Made by a program: the position numbers and the translations under genes | Part shown: in pieces, positions 43,649 to 52,003 of the stretch | How positions within the stretch are numbered: the stretch's first letter is position 1 | Layout: every line of letters starts with the position of its first letter | DNA from: CBDHFQ01 sp965262565 | Lineage (GTDB): Bacteria > Bacteroidota > Bacteroidia > J057 | Direction: 5' to 3' | Length of the DNA stretch: 64,000 nt | Assembly (NCBI GenBank): GCA_965262565.1 | Contig: CBDHFQ010000029.1 | Span: forward strand, 62,001-126,000 | Notes under the pieces: generated by a model | Told to the model about the DNA's origin: nothing | Database searches by the model: none | Seen by the model: the letters and a program-made list of their open reading frames with translations, nothing else

Positions 43649-44554
43649 ATGAACATGCGTTGGGGAATAGATTTAGGAGGGACAAAGATAGAAGGTGTCG
43701 TATTGGATATGTCGGATCCTAGTCGGATAATTTGTAGAAAAAGAATTCCTACTGAATCTTACCGTGGATATCCTCATATTCTGGATCGTATTAGCTATTT
43801 GATAGATATGATGGCCGAAGAGGTAGGGGAGCAGCCGGATCAAATTGGGATAGGAACTCCTGGAGCGCTAGATCCTGATTTGCAAACCATAAAAAACAGC
43901 AATACCACTTGTCTAAATGGAAAACCTTTTAAGAAAGACTTAGAAGCTAAAATAGGAATGCCCATTAGCATAGCAAATGATGCAAATTGTCTTGTATTAG
44001 CAGAATCAAGAATGGGCATTGTACCTGAACGTTATCCTGAAGCCCGAGTAGTTTTTGGAATTATTTTGGGTACTGGTGTAGGTGGGGGCATTGTGATAGA
44101 TGGAAAAATTATAGAAGGGAGGCATGGCATTGGCGGGGAATGGGGCCATAATTTTCTGGATGAATCGGGAGGTCCTTCTTACAGTGGATTAGATGGCAAT
44201 GTCGAGACAATTCTATCTGGGCCTGCCCTGGAAAAATATTATGAGCATTTAAGTGGCAACAAATTAGAATTAAAGGAAATCGTTCAACGCTATCACGAGG
44301 AAATGGATTCTTACGCTGTCCAAACCATCAACAGACTGTTGCATTTTTTTGGAAAAGGTATTGCCGTAGTGATAAATATTTTAGACCCCGATGTGATAGT
44401 CATAGGAGGAGGGGTTGGAAATATTGATTTACTCTATACTGAAGGGCCTAAATATGCGGCGAAGTACGTATTTAATCATAGACTTGATACTGCTTTCCTC
44501 AAACCAAAATTAGGAGATAGTGCAGGCGTATTTGGCGCAGCATTTTTGTATTGA
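43649..44554 (+). CDS. ROK-family sugar kinase lacking the zinc-binding cysteines
   Basis: ATP-dependent hexose or amino-sugar kinase of the ROK group, cytoplasmic, 301 residues. Features in order: phosphate-1 loop GIDLGGTKIEG (6-16), IGTPGALD (about 72-79), the catalytic region NDANCLVLAE, the phosphate-2 motif GTGVGGGIVIDGKI, GGEWGHN, and the C-terminal adenosine motif PDVIVIGGGVGN. The zinc-binding CxCGxxGCxE loop that normally follows GEWGHN reads PSYSGLDGNVET, with no cysteines. Fructokinase-type ROKs can lack zinc, so activity may be retained with another specificity. It is divergent from the sodium/sugar symporter with a shared 214-bp upstream region. Confidence 0.9.
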   Translation: MNMRWGIDLGGTKIEGVVLDMSDPSRIICRKRIPTESYRGYPHILDRISYLIDMMAEEVGEQPDQIGIGTPGALDPDLQTIKNSNTTCLNGKPFKKDLEAKIGMPISIANDANCLVLAESRMGIVPERYPEARVVFGIILGTGVGGGIVIDGKIIEGRHGIGGEWGHNFLDESGGPSYSGLDGNVETILSGPALEKYYEHLSGNKLELKEIVQRYHEEMDSYAVQTINRLLHFFGKGIAVVINILDPDVIVIGGGVGNIDLLYTEGPKYAAKYVFNHRLDTAFLKPKLGDSAGVFGAAFLY

Positions 44555-44624
44555 CAAAAAAATCGACTCTCCATCTACATGAAGAGCCGAAATATCAAAC
44601 ATTTAGGTTGTTACGTCTAAGTAT

Positions 44625-46343
44625 TTATTTATTACCACCCTGCTGAGCAGCTTCCTGAATAGACTGACAATATTCCGTGAACTGACTAAAGTTTCCGCTA
44701 AATTCAGAATCAATATTTTTGATCTGATCTACATAGGGCATAGCATCATCACAATGGTAATCCCCTTCTTCTTTACTAGGGTTAAAACTGTAGATAGCCA
44801 TTAAATCAAGAGCGTTCAATACAGCACTTTTTTCTTGTTTTGATAATTCTGCTGGATTTTTCTTTCCAAATGCATCTATCACTCTTTTAGAAGGATCAAT
44901 CAAATTCCAGGTTACTGTATCAGGGTTAGCCTTTGAAGCTATCTGATCTTCTTTGTAAGCAATTCTTAGTAAATAAGTATACGGGAAGATATAATCATTT
45001 TTTAATTTAATAGCTTCATTAAAGTACTCTTTAGCTTTATCAAGTATTTCTGCCGAGTACATAATCTTGGCTGTCTCATAGTAAATTTTCAGACTTTTTG
45101 GACTAGTTAAATCGAGGTTTTTATCTGCATAGTAAGCAGCTGTTTGGTAAGCCTGTAAAGCAGCCTCATTATCTTTTTCTTTCTTAAATTTATCCCCCCT
45201 TTTATCATAATCTTGGGCAAGCTCATTATACACTTCCTTGCGGTCCGGATTTTTACTTATTGCCTTCTGGAAGTATTCATCAGCTGGTTCGCGACTTCCC
45301 TCCGCCAATAAGATTTTCCCATATGCTTCATAGTCAGTAGCGGTATGGAATTCCTCTGGGTATTGAGCAAAATAATCATCCATATATGCTTTACCCTTCT
45401 CTACCTGACCTAAATTTGCATAAGCCATCCCTAATAAACGACGCATTAAGTTGGTTACTGTATCTTTTTCAATAGTAGTTAATTCACTAACTACTTCATC
45501 ATACTGGTTGTTAAGGAACATATAACTGGCATACTGAATTCTTGCGGCAAGGTCATTTCCCGCTAATTCTACATATTGCTTCAAGAAATCTCTTGCTTTA
45601 GTATAATCTCCTGCTTTTAGCCATAATTCTCCCATGATTTTATAAGGAGGTGCAAAACTAGGATCCAGTTCGATGGCCTTATTTAGAGACGTTGCTCCTT
45701 CATCATATTTTTGTTCATCTACTTTAATCATTCCCACACGACTATATCCTTCTACAAAATTGGGATCTAGTCCTACGGCTTTTTCATATTGATCCAAGGC
45801 TAACTCATTGACTCCTTTCTTCCAATAATAGTCACCCAACTCTATGTAGGAACGAGGATCTTTAGGCGCCTCATCTTGTGCTTGCATTAGGAGAACTTCA
45901 GCGTCTTTGAATTTTTCGTCTTCCAGGTAAGCCGAAGCCACAGCATATTTTACATTAATATCTCTCCCCTTATCGTAGTATAATGCTTTATCTTTCAACA
46001 GTTCATCTGCCTCCGTTGACTTGTCCTCCTGGATGAGTACACGGGCTAGCCCTACATAATTTTGAGGATATCTTCCTTTGGCTTTTGTTCCAGCCTCATA
46101 TGCAGCTCTTGCTCCATCGTAATTTCCAGCCTCAAATAACGCCTCACCCTTTAAATAAAATAATTCAGGATTTTTAGCATCAGCTTTGATCAAATTATTT
46201 ACTTCCGTCAATGCGTCAGAATAACTTTCATTTTGGATAAGGTTCTTAACTTTTTCTACTTGTTCAGGGGTCACCTGTGCAATGATTACCTGGCTGCCTG
46301 CAAAAAACATACACAGGGAGGCAATCCAAAGACGTCTTAGCAT
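44625..46343 (-). CDS. Periplasmic tetratricopeptide-repeat protein
   Basis: Exported scaffold protein of 572 residues with a signal peptide (about 1-22, ending IIAQ). Roughly 12 TPR units fill residues 25-480 (for example PELFYLKGEALFEAGNYDGA, DPRSYIELGDYYWKKGVNEL, NRKEVYNELAQDYDKRGD). The end is a shorter helical tail with two cysteines and a Gln/Gly-rich terminus. It probably mediates protein-protein contacts in the periplasm. In many Bacteroidota a protein of this kind follows a PstS-like gene, as it does here (175 nt spacing, same strand), which suggests a joint function that is not established. Confidence 0.88.
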   Translation of the reverse strand: MLRRLWIASLCMFFAGSQVIIAQVTPEQVEKVKNLIQNESYSDALTEVNNLIKADAKNPELFYLKGEALFEAGNYDGARAAYEAGTKAKGRYPQNYVGLARVLIQEDKSTEADELLKDKALYYDKGRDINVKYAVASAYLEDEKFKDAEVLLMQAQDEAPKDPRSYIELGDYYWKKGVNELALDQYEKAVGLDPNFVEGYSRVGMIKVDEQKYDEGATSLNKAIELDPSFAPPYKIMGELWLKAGDYTKARDFLKQYVELAGNDLAARIQYASYMFLNNQYDEVVSELTTIEKDTVTNLMRRLLGMAYANLGQVEKGKAYMDDYFAQYPEEFHTATDYEAYGKILLAEGSREPADEYFQKAISKNPDRKEVYNELAQDYDKRGDKFKKEKDNEAALQAYQTAAYYADKNLDLTSPKSLKIYYETAKIMYSAEILDKAKEYFNEAIKLKNDYIFPYTYLLRIAYKEDQIASKANPDTVTWNLIDPSKRVIDAFGKKNPAELSKQEKSAVLNALDLMAIYSFNPSKEEGDYHCDDAMPYVDQIKNIDSEFSGNFSQFTEYCQSIQEAAQQGGNK

Positions 46344-46518
46344 AATCTTAACTATTTTAAATGATTGAGTTACTTATAAAGATAATAATAATTCTATATA
46401 TTTTCAGTAATTCACCCCAAATGGTAATGAATACATGGTTAAATTCAATAAATTAATGAATAATTTTTGAATTCTAATGTCGAGTCGATAAAAGAATATT
46501 GTTTATATTTTCATTTTA

Positions 46519-47523
46519 TCATTTATCAGGGAATCGCACCAGCCTTGTAATTCCGGTTTCAGGAAGTAAGCCAGCCTTGTGAAACATTCGTTGTCCATTA
46601 TCATGCGCTAAATAAGCAATAAATCCCTTTCCCAATCCAAAGATAGATTCCCTCGTAATGGCATATACACTGCGCGTTAGCGGATAACACCCCTCTTTCA
46701 TGAAAGCCTGATAAGGTTGAAAATAATCGTACTCTCCAGTGAAAGAACATTCTGATTCAGGGACAAGGCCTAATACGTTGATTTTTTCCAAAAAACTCAA
46801 CACCTTTTCATCATCCTGATCACTTATCCAGCTTACGCCTATAACTCCTAACGCATTAGGCTGGGTAGAAACACTATTAATGACTTCGGGATTTGTTTCT
46901 ACTGCGAATATATTTTCCTTCGTCAGCGTCTCACCCATCAGTATGCTATCCCTTAAAAACTGGAGAGTACTGGAATAAGCATGATCAAAAGTGAGTTGAA
47001 TATTTCCTAAGCTACTCTGAGGATCTATTTGTTTCCACGTGTCAATGTCTCCAGTAAGGATTTGTTTGAGCGTGGACAACTCCAAGTGTTCAACTGAGTT
47101 TTCCTTATGAGTGATAAAAGACACAGCATCAGAAGCGATCTTACTGGTTTTCGCGCCAGTACTTTGCTCTATTAATTGGCGTTCTTCTGATTTTGTGAGC
47201 ATTCTGGTAGCAATGACCAAACGAATAGAATCGCTGTTAAGCATAGCTTCGATCGCCTTTTCCCCAGGAAGATAAATAGCGTTAATGCTGGCATCAGGAT
47301 AGGTCGCTTCAAACGTACTGATCTGAGTTTCGAATATAGGTTTGAAGGTCTCATCTACTGCTATATTGATATCTCCTGATGTGCCTGTTTCTTTAACAGT
47401 TAATGGTTTGTATTCTCCTGTGCTCTTGCTAGGCTTTTTCTTGGTGGAAGGTGCATTACAACTTAAACATATGCTCAATACACTGAGAATTAATAGCCAA
47501 CTGAAATCAAGTCCTCGGATCAT
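46519..47523 (-). CDS. PstS-like phosphate-binding-family lipoprotein
   Basis: Periplasmic substrate-binding-fold lipoprotein. The ATG at 47523 gives a signal peptide ending in the lipobox SICLSC. The mature part has the PBP-like pattern: GDINIAVDETFKPIFE, EKAIEAMLNSDSIRLVIATR, SDAVSFITHKEN, LKQILTGDIDTWKQ, NALGVIGVSWISD and PLTRSVYAITRES. The Thr/Ser-Gly-Asp phosphate-binding triad of true PstS is not clearly seen. No pstCAB transporter genes are adjacent, so this belongs to the orphan PstS-like group common in Bacteroidota that precedes a TPR gene. A role in phosphate uptake is therefore uncertain. Confidence 0.85.
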   Translation of the reverse strand: MIRGLDFSWLLILSVLSICLSCNAPSTKKKPSKSTGEYKPLTVKETGTSGDINIAVDETFKPIFETQISTFEATYPDASINAIYLPGEKAIEAMLNSDSIRLVIATRMLTKSEERQLIEQSTGAKTSKIASDAVSFITHKENSVEHLELSTLKQILTGDIDTWKQIDPQSSLGNIQLTFDHAYSSTLQFLRDSILMGETLTKENIFAVETNPEVINSVSTQPNALGVIGVSWISDQDDEKVLSFLEKINVLGLVPESECSFTGEYDYFQPYQAFMKEGCYPLTRSVYAITRESIFGLGKGFIAYLAHDNGQRMFHKAGLLPETGITRLVRFPDK

Positions 47524-47654
47524 AGTATTTTCTAATTTTAGTAACAAAAAAACAAAAAATGGATGAAAATTGAGTCGCCGTTTTTGCTAAGATGAAAAAA
47601 AACAGACGAATATTTATTCTATCCATTAAGATTGTATGTTTACATAAATTCTGC

Positions 47655-48998
47655 ATGATTCCTCCAAAAAAAAGGCATAGATATTTTTCTCACGTACGCG
47701 AAACAGTTCATTTATCCATCCCAGTGATCATAGGCCAACTAGGCCAGGTCTTAATGCAAATGATTGATAATCTAATGATAGGAGGCATAGGCTACACCTA
47801 TCTATCTGCGTGCTCTCTGGCAACTAGTGTATTCTTCATTATCATTGTGTTAGGCTTCGGCATTACTTCTGTTATTTCCCCACTAGTGGCAGAGCGGCTC
47901 TCCTCCGGCCACAGATCTACTTGCGGTGCTCTACTTTATCAAGGCCTTTGGGTAGGGATGTTTGCTGGAATCATACTGACAGGACTTATATATGTGAGTT
48001 CACATTTCTTGTATGTATTAAACCAGCCTGCAAGTGATGTATTACTAGCCAGTAGTTATACGAGGATTTTGAGCTATTCGGTTCTTCCCATGTTACTTTT
48101 TTTAGTATACAAACAATTTTCCGACGGTCTGGGAAGAACCCGATTAGCCATGATTATCACCATTTTAGGACTCTGTATCAATACTTTGTTTAACTATTTA
48201 CTCATTAATGGATATGGTGGCTTTCCCCGTTTGGAGTTGGATGGGGCCGGATATGGAACACTCATTAGTAGGATAAGCATGTTGATAATGATGATATGGT
48301 GCGTTCAACTGGGCCCACGATATAAAGAGTTCTTGAAGGTAAATCTCATTTGGAAAATTGATAAGAACATTATTTATAACATATTGAGATTAGGTATTCC
48401 CGCAGGATTTCAATATTTATTTGAAGCAGGAGCCTTTGCCGGAGCTGCGATTATGATAGGTTGGATAGGGAATTCGGAGCGTGCAGCACATCAAATTGTC
48501 ATTAATTTAGCCTCTGCTACGTATATGGTTGTGATGGGATTATCAGCCGGAGCCGGGATTAGAGTAGGAGCTGCTTTAGGACGGCGGAACTTATTAGAAG
48601 CGAGAGAAGCAGGACTGACAGGAATATGGATTAGCATCGTCTTTATGGTGGTGGCTTCTGTTGTATTTATTTGGGGAAGATATTTTTTCCCGACCTTTTA
48701 TGTCGAAGATAAAGAAGTCATTGAATTTAGTGCCAACCTCATGATTATTGCCGCCTTTTTTCAAATCTTTGACGGGATTCAGGCGGTAGGAATTGGTATT
48801 TTAAGAGGAATTCAGGATGTCAAAGTGCCTACCTTGATAACCTTCGCTTCTTATTGGTTATTAGCACTTCCTATGGGTTATGTCATGGGATTTGTATGGA
48901 ATCTATCATTAAATGGAGTTTGGTTTGGATTAGTTTTGGGGCTATTTACCGCTTCCGTAGCATTGACATCTAGATTTTTATCTCTTACAACCTCCTGA
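47655..48998 (+). CDS. MATE-family multidrug/metabolite exporter
   Basis: Inner-membrane antiporter using Na+ or H+ to export cationic drugs or metabolites. Twelve hydrophobic helices are visible over 447 residues. The NorM-type signatures are present: SIPVIIGQLGQVLMQMIDNL in helix 1, the IGYTYLSACSLA segment, GLGRTRLAMIITILGLCINTLF in the middle, and an AHQIVINLASATYMVVMGLS helix 8. The ATG at 47655 is preferred to 47592 because the added residues carry a separate hydrophobic stretch not expected in MATE proteins, though the longer form cannot be excluded. It is followed after 237 nt by a GbsR/MarR-type regulator gene. Confidence 0.92.
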   Translation: MIPPKKRHRYFSHVRETVHLSIPVIIGQLGQVLMQMIDNLMIGGIGYTYLSACSLATSVFFIIIVLGFGITSVISPLVAERLSSGHRSTCGALLYQGLWVGMFAGIILTGLIYVSSHFLYVLNQPASDVLLASSYTRILSYSVLPMLLFLVYKQFSDGLGRTRLAMIITILGLCINTLFNYLLINGYGGFPRLELDGAGYGTLISRISMLIMMIWCVQLGPRYKEFLKVNLIWKIDKNIIYNILRLGIPAGFQYLFEAGAFAGAAIMIGWIGNSERAAHQIVINLASATYMVVMGLSAGAGIRVGAALGRRNLLEAREAGLTGIWISIVFMVVASVVFIWGRYFFPTFYVEDKEVIEFSANLMIIAAFFQIFDGIQAVGIGILRGIQDVKVPTLITFASYWLLALPMGYVMGFVWNLSLNGVWFGLVLGLFTASVALTSRFLSLTTS

Positions 48999-49097
48999 AT
49001 ATCGTTTTGAAAAGAGGTTCTGTACATAAATTGATAACATTTATGGATCTAAATATGTATATAAGTTATCAGCAGAAATTAAGTAAGTAATTTTTCA

Positions 49098-49172
49098 ATA
49101 CTACCTTATCTGTAGTATATTCAGTAAAATTAGAACAAATAGTAAATTCAGTAGCTTTAGAAATACTACAGA
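49098..49172 (+). promoter_or_regulatory. Operator-like palindrome cluster upstream of the GbsR/MarR gene
   Basis: A 21-bp palindrome ATACTAC-N7-GTAGTAT lies at 49098-49118. A further ATACTACAGA at 49163-49172 is the exact inverse of TCTGTAGTAT at 49109-49118. Three matching half-sites therefore lie in the 140 bp before the regulator start. MarR-family proteins bind such palindromes and usually autoregulate, so this is the likely operator. Confidence 0.6.
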
Positions 49173-49235
49173 CAGAAGGAATGTTATTAACATAGACAAA
49201 TACTTAGATTAACTTCAACTCAGAGAATATTTATA

Positions 49236-49763
49236 ATGCAATTAGACGAAGCTAAGGAAAAATTTATACAGGCATGGGGAGCTTTAGGTTCTCATTGGGG
49301 AATTAATAGAACAATGGCGCAGGTTCATGCATTGTTACTAATCTCTCCAGAATCTCTCAGTGCTGAAGATATTATGGCTGCACTGAAGATCTCCAGGGGA
49401 AATGCAAATATGAATTTAAGGGCTTTGATCGATTGGGGGTTGGTTAGCAAAGAACATAAAACAGGGGAAAGGAGAGAATACTTTTTTGCCGAGAAAGATG
49501 TATGGCAAGTAGCTAAACAGGTAACAGTGCAGCGGAGAAAAAGAGAATTGAAACCGGTAATGAAAGTTCTGGAAGAAGTAAAATCTGTGAAAAGCGATCC
49601 CGAAGATCCACATGTGAAAGAATTTTTATCTGCGGTATTGGATTTGGAAGATATTGTAACTAAGGCTGACAGTTTTTTGGAAGTGTTTGTGGAGTCTGAA
49701 CAAACGTGGTTTTTTAATACCTTGTTAAAATTGTTTGATAGAAAGACTAAGTCCTCCACTTAA
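49236..49763 (+). CDS. GbsR/MarR-family transcriptional regulator
   Basis: Cytoplasmic winged-helix regulator of 175 residues. Residues about 5-100 show the GbsR/MarR pattern: EAKEKFIQAWGALGSHWGIN, an RTMAQVHALLLI helix, LSAEDIMAALKISRGNANMNL as the HTH core (about 47-67), and a wing with GERREYF. The C-terminal half is a charged helix bundle for dimerisation. Members such as GbsR and OpuAR control osmoprotectant genes, while others control efflux. Here the nearest candidate target is the MATE exporter upstream, and three palindromic half-sites precede its own gene. Confidence 0.9.
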   Translation: MQLDEAKEKFIQAWGALGSHWGINRTMAQVHALLLISPESLSAEDIMAALKISRGNANMNLRALIDWGLVSKEHKTGERREYFFAEKDVWQVAKQVTVQRRKRELKPVMKVLEEVKSVKSDPEDPHVKEFLSAVLDLEDIVTKADSFLEVFVESEQTWFFNTLLKLFDRKTKSST

Positions 49764-49805
49764 TATTCTTTGGTTATTTTTTTTCCTGTACCAATGGGCA
49801 TGAAG

Positions 49806-50543
49806 CTAGGGATTTTGCTGGATGAGGTGGTTATAATGTCCTACAATTTTTAGCAGCGTAAGCTTATTGTCCGGTATCATGTCCTCCTTTTTCATATATG
49901 TGCGGATATCCTCTTCAAAAGGAGTGAATAAAGAAAGAAATTTTTTGATATTTCTAGGTATGAAAAACAATTGACCATCCTTGGAAAGATAGTAATCTGT
50001 TCGCTTATGATAGGTATCTTCTCTATGCCCAGCGTCTAATTGAGGGATATAATGCGCTTTAATCACTGTGGTAGTAGGACAAGCTAATAATTCACATGAA
50101 CCCCTGAGAAGTATTTGCAGTAATCCCTGGAATGGAACCCCCTCATATATATACTTATTGCCATTGATATATTGTTCATAATATCTATGTGCACCCACTG
50201 CATCGACCCAGTAGAAATTTCTTAAATGTCCTAAACTCGCTACTTTTATATCTCCACTAGTCTGAATCTCCAATTGGTTTGTTACAAGATTATATCTCAG
50301 GGGAACATCATATGCCATCTTCCCATCTCTGGTGAGAAAGTAACCCTGGTTCCACTCTTCATGGATAAATATTTCCTGGGGACTCCCCGATGACTCATAT
50401 GGAATTTCTTTGATTCTTAATTGACCTAAAATTTTAGGTTGTCCTCCGGTAGGAGTTAATTGTGCATATACTTTTGTCCCAACTGTGATACATAATATCA
50501 AAAAAAGAGAAAAGCGTATCATTTTTGCAGGATGCTTCATCAT
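49806..50543 (-). CDS. Exported hypothetical protein
   Basis: Secreted or periplasmic protein of 245 residues with a signal peptide (about 1-28, ending KVYAQ). It has the layout of a Bacteroidota family of unknown function: an FIHEEWNQGYFLTRDGKMAY strand pair, YNLVTNQLEIQ, an NFYWVDAVG segment, and a C-terminal helical part with TPFEEDIRTYMKKEDM. Two cysteines (CELLAC) may form a disulphide. No catalytic motif is recognised. It is convergent with the GbsR/MarR gene with 42 nt between stops. Confidence 0.72.
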   Translation of the reverse strand: MMKHPAKMIRFSLFLILCITVGTKVYAQLTPTGGQPKILGQLRIKEIPYESSGSPQEIFIHEEWNQGYFLTRDGKMAYDVPLRYNLVTNQLEIQTSGDIKVASLGHLRNFYWVDAVGAHRYYEQYINGNKYIYEGVPFQGLLQILLRGSCELLACPTTTVIKAHYIPQLDAGHREDTYHKRTDYYLSKDGQLFFIPRNIKKFLSLFTPFEEDIRTYMKKEDMIPDNKLTLLKIVGHYNHLIQQNP

Positions 50544-50712
50544 TCAGCCATTCTTTATTTTTAAGCTATTTATGCAGAAATTAATGGTAAATTCTCTATC
50601 AGCCAAAAAGTATTACAAGTCTGTCTCATGGATTTTTATCGTTAGGAAGAGTAAATTCCTGGTTTTTTTTATAAATGGTATTTTTTTACTTTTGAATAAA
50701 CCAAAAATATAA

Positions 50713-51138
50713 ATGAGAGTAAAGACTTGCACTGTAGTTCTCTCCTGTCTTCTGTTATCATTCTTTTTTACTTCCCCAGTTTTCTCGCAACAAAAAGAAA
50801 AAAATCGAAATAATTACACTCGTAAAATTAACACTCAAGGAAATACTTATAATAAAGATTATGCTGCTAATAAACATACCTGGATGGATGATGCAGTAAT
50901 CAGCCAATTAATGGAAGAAAATGAGAGTTTAAAGAATATAGTAGATAGTATGAAAGCGGATATATTGTACATAAGAACAAAACCTAAATCCGCTATTACA
51001 GAAGATGATTTTGTACTAATCAATCAAAGTCACGATATCATACAAGTGTGTAAAGAGGAATATGCTCGAAATATAGAGTTAATTAAATACAGACGAGAAG
51101 TACTTAAAACCCGTAGATCTGTCGGTGGTGGAGAATAA
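50713..51138 (+). CDS. Small exported coiled-coil protein of unknown function
   Basis: A 141-residue protein with a clear signal peptide (about 1-25, ending PVFSQQ). A polar Asn/Lys-rich stretch follows, then a helical, coiled-coil-prone segment (about 70-95, AVISQLMEENESLKNIVDSMKA). A second helix runs to a basic, Gly-ending C-terminus (KTRRSVGGGE). No family is recognised. Divergent from the hypothetical gene at 49806-50543. Confidence 0.6.
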   Translation: MRVKTCTVVLSCLLLSFFFTSPVFSQQKEKNRNNYTRKINTQGNTYNKDYAANKHTWMDDAVISQLMEENESLKNIVDSMKADILYIRTKPKSAITEDDFVLINQSHDIIQVCKEEYARNIELIKYRREVLKTRRSVGGGE

Positions 51139-51212
51139 ATTAATACCCTTTCACATGTTGTTCAACAAAAAAATAGTTATAATTCATTCTAAATGAATAA
51201 TTACAATTATTA

Positions 51213-51944
51213 ATGAATGCAAGAAATTGTATTTCAGGGTTAGATGGATGTAAAGGAGGTTGGTTTTGTATTTCATGGCTTAATAATAACAAATGGAGTA
51301 TTAATCTATTTTCACAAATTCATGATTGGAAGGAGTTTATAAAGGATTTTTCCGTAAATCTGGCATTAATTGATATTCCCATAGGTCTTCCTGGTACCCA
51401 AAAAAGACGATGTGATAGGGAAGCCAGGAAAAGACTTACCCGATTGAGAGGATCAAGTGTGTTTCCAGTACCTTCCAGAAAAGCCATGTATGCCGAAACC
51501 TATCTGGATGCTTGTGAAATAAATAAAGAGGCTTTGGGCGTGAAAATTTCAAAGCAGGCCTGGAATATTGGGGATAGAATTAGAGAAGTAGATCAATTCT
51601 TACAGAAATATCCTGAATGGATAAAAAAGTTAAGAGAATCACATCCAGAGGTAGCTTTTTGGAGTTTAGCTGGTTTTGTTCCAATGATGAATTACAAAAA
51701 AACGCCAGAAGGAATAAAAGAGAGGTTGAAGTTGTTAAATACTTATGAACCTCTCTCTAATCGTATATACGAACAAGCCCTAAATACATTCCCACGTAAA
51801 TTCTTAGCCTCAGATGATATCATCGATGCGTTATGTCTCGCTATAATGGCAAAATATTCTATCTCTTTGAAGACTTTACCTGAATTTCCCGACGTAGATG
51901 AGGCTGGATTGCCAATGGAAATTGTATACGGCCATTTTAGGTAA
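51213..51944 (+). CDS. DUF429 protein (predicted RNase H-like nuclease)
   Basis: Cytoplasmic protein of 243 residues belonging to DUF429. The RNase H-like fold is suggested by GLDGCKGGWFCISW (about 8-21, first acidic strand), ALIDIPIGLPG (about 51-61), RRCDREARKRL, SSVFPVPSRKA, HPEVAFWSLAG and a late SDDIIDALCLAIMA (acidic helix). Members are uncharacterised; a nuclease role is a prediction from the fold. It stands alone, 74 nt after the small coiled-coil gene. Confidence 0.88.
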   Translation: MNARNCISGLDGCKGGWFCISWLNNNKWSINLFSQIHDWKEFIKDFSVNLALIDIPIGLPGTQKRRCDREARKRLTRLRGSSVFPVPSRKAMYAETYLDACEINKEALGVKISKQAWNIGDRIREVDQFLQKYPEWIKKLRESHPEVAFWSLAGFVPMMNYKKTPEGIKERLKLLNTYEPLSNRIYEQALNTFPRKFLASDDIIDALCLAIMAKYSISLKTLPEFPDVDEAGLPMEIVYGHFR

Positions 51945-52003
51945 AGTATTTAGCCGATGAAATACGGGATTGTTCAAATGACACTTATTATAAGGTAATG
52001 TAC

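Noticed and set aside
36864..44554. Polysaccharide utilisation locus of the SusC/SusD type
   Set aside because: Carbohydrate genes are clustered but there is no SusC-like receptor, no SusD-like lipoprotein and no regular glycoside hydrolase set.
44560..44605. Terminator after the ROK gene
   Set aside because: The possible stem (CGACTCT / AGAGCCG) has a mismatch and a 12-nt loop with no T-tract, so it is not convincing.
46519..47523. Full phosphate ABC transporter
   Set aside because: Only a PstS-like lipoprotein is present; no pstC, pstA, pstB or phoU genes follow.
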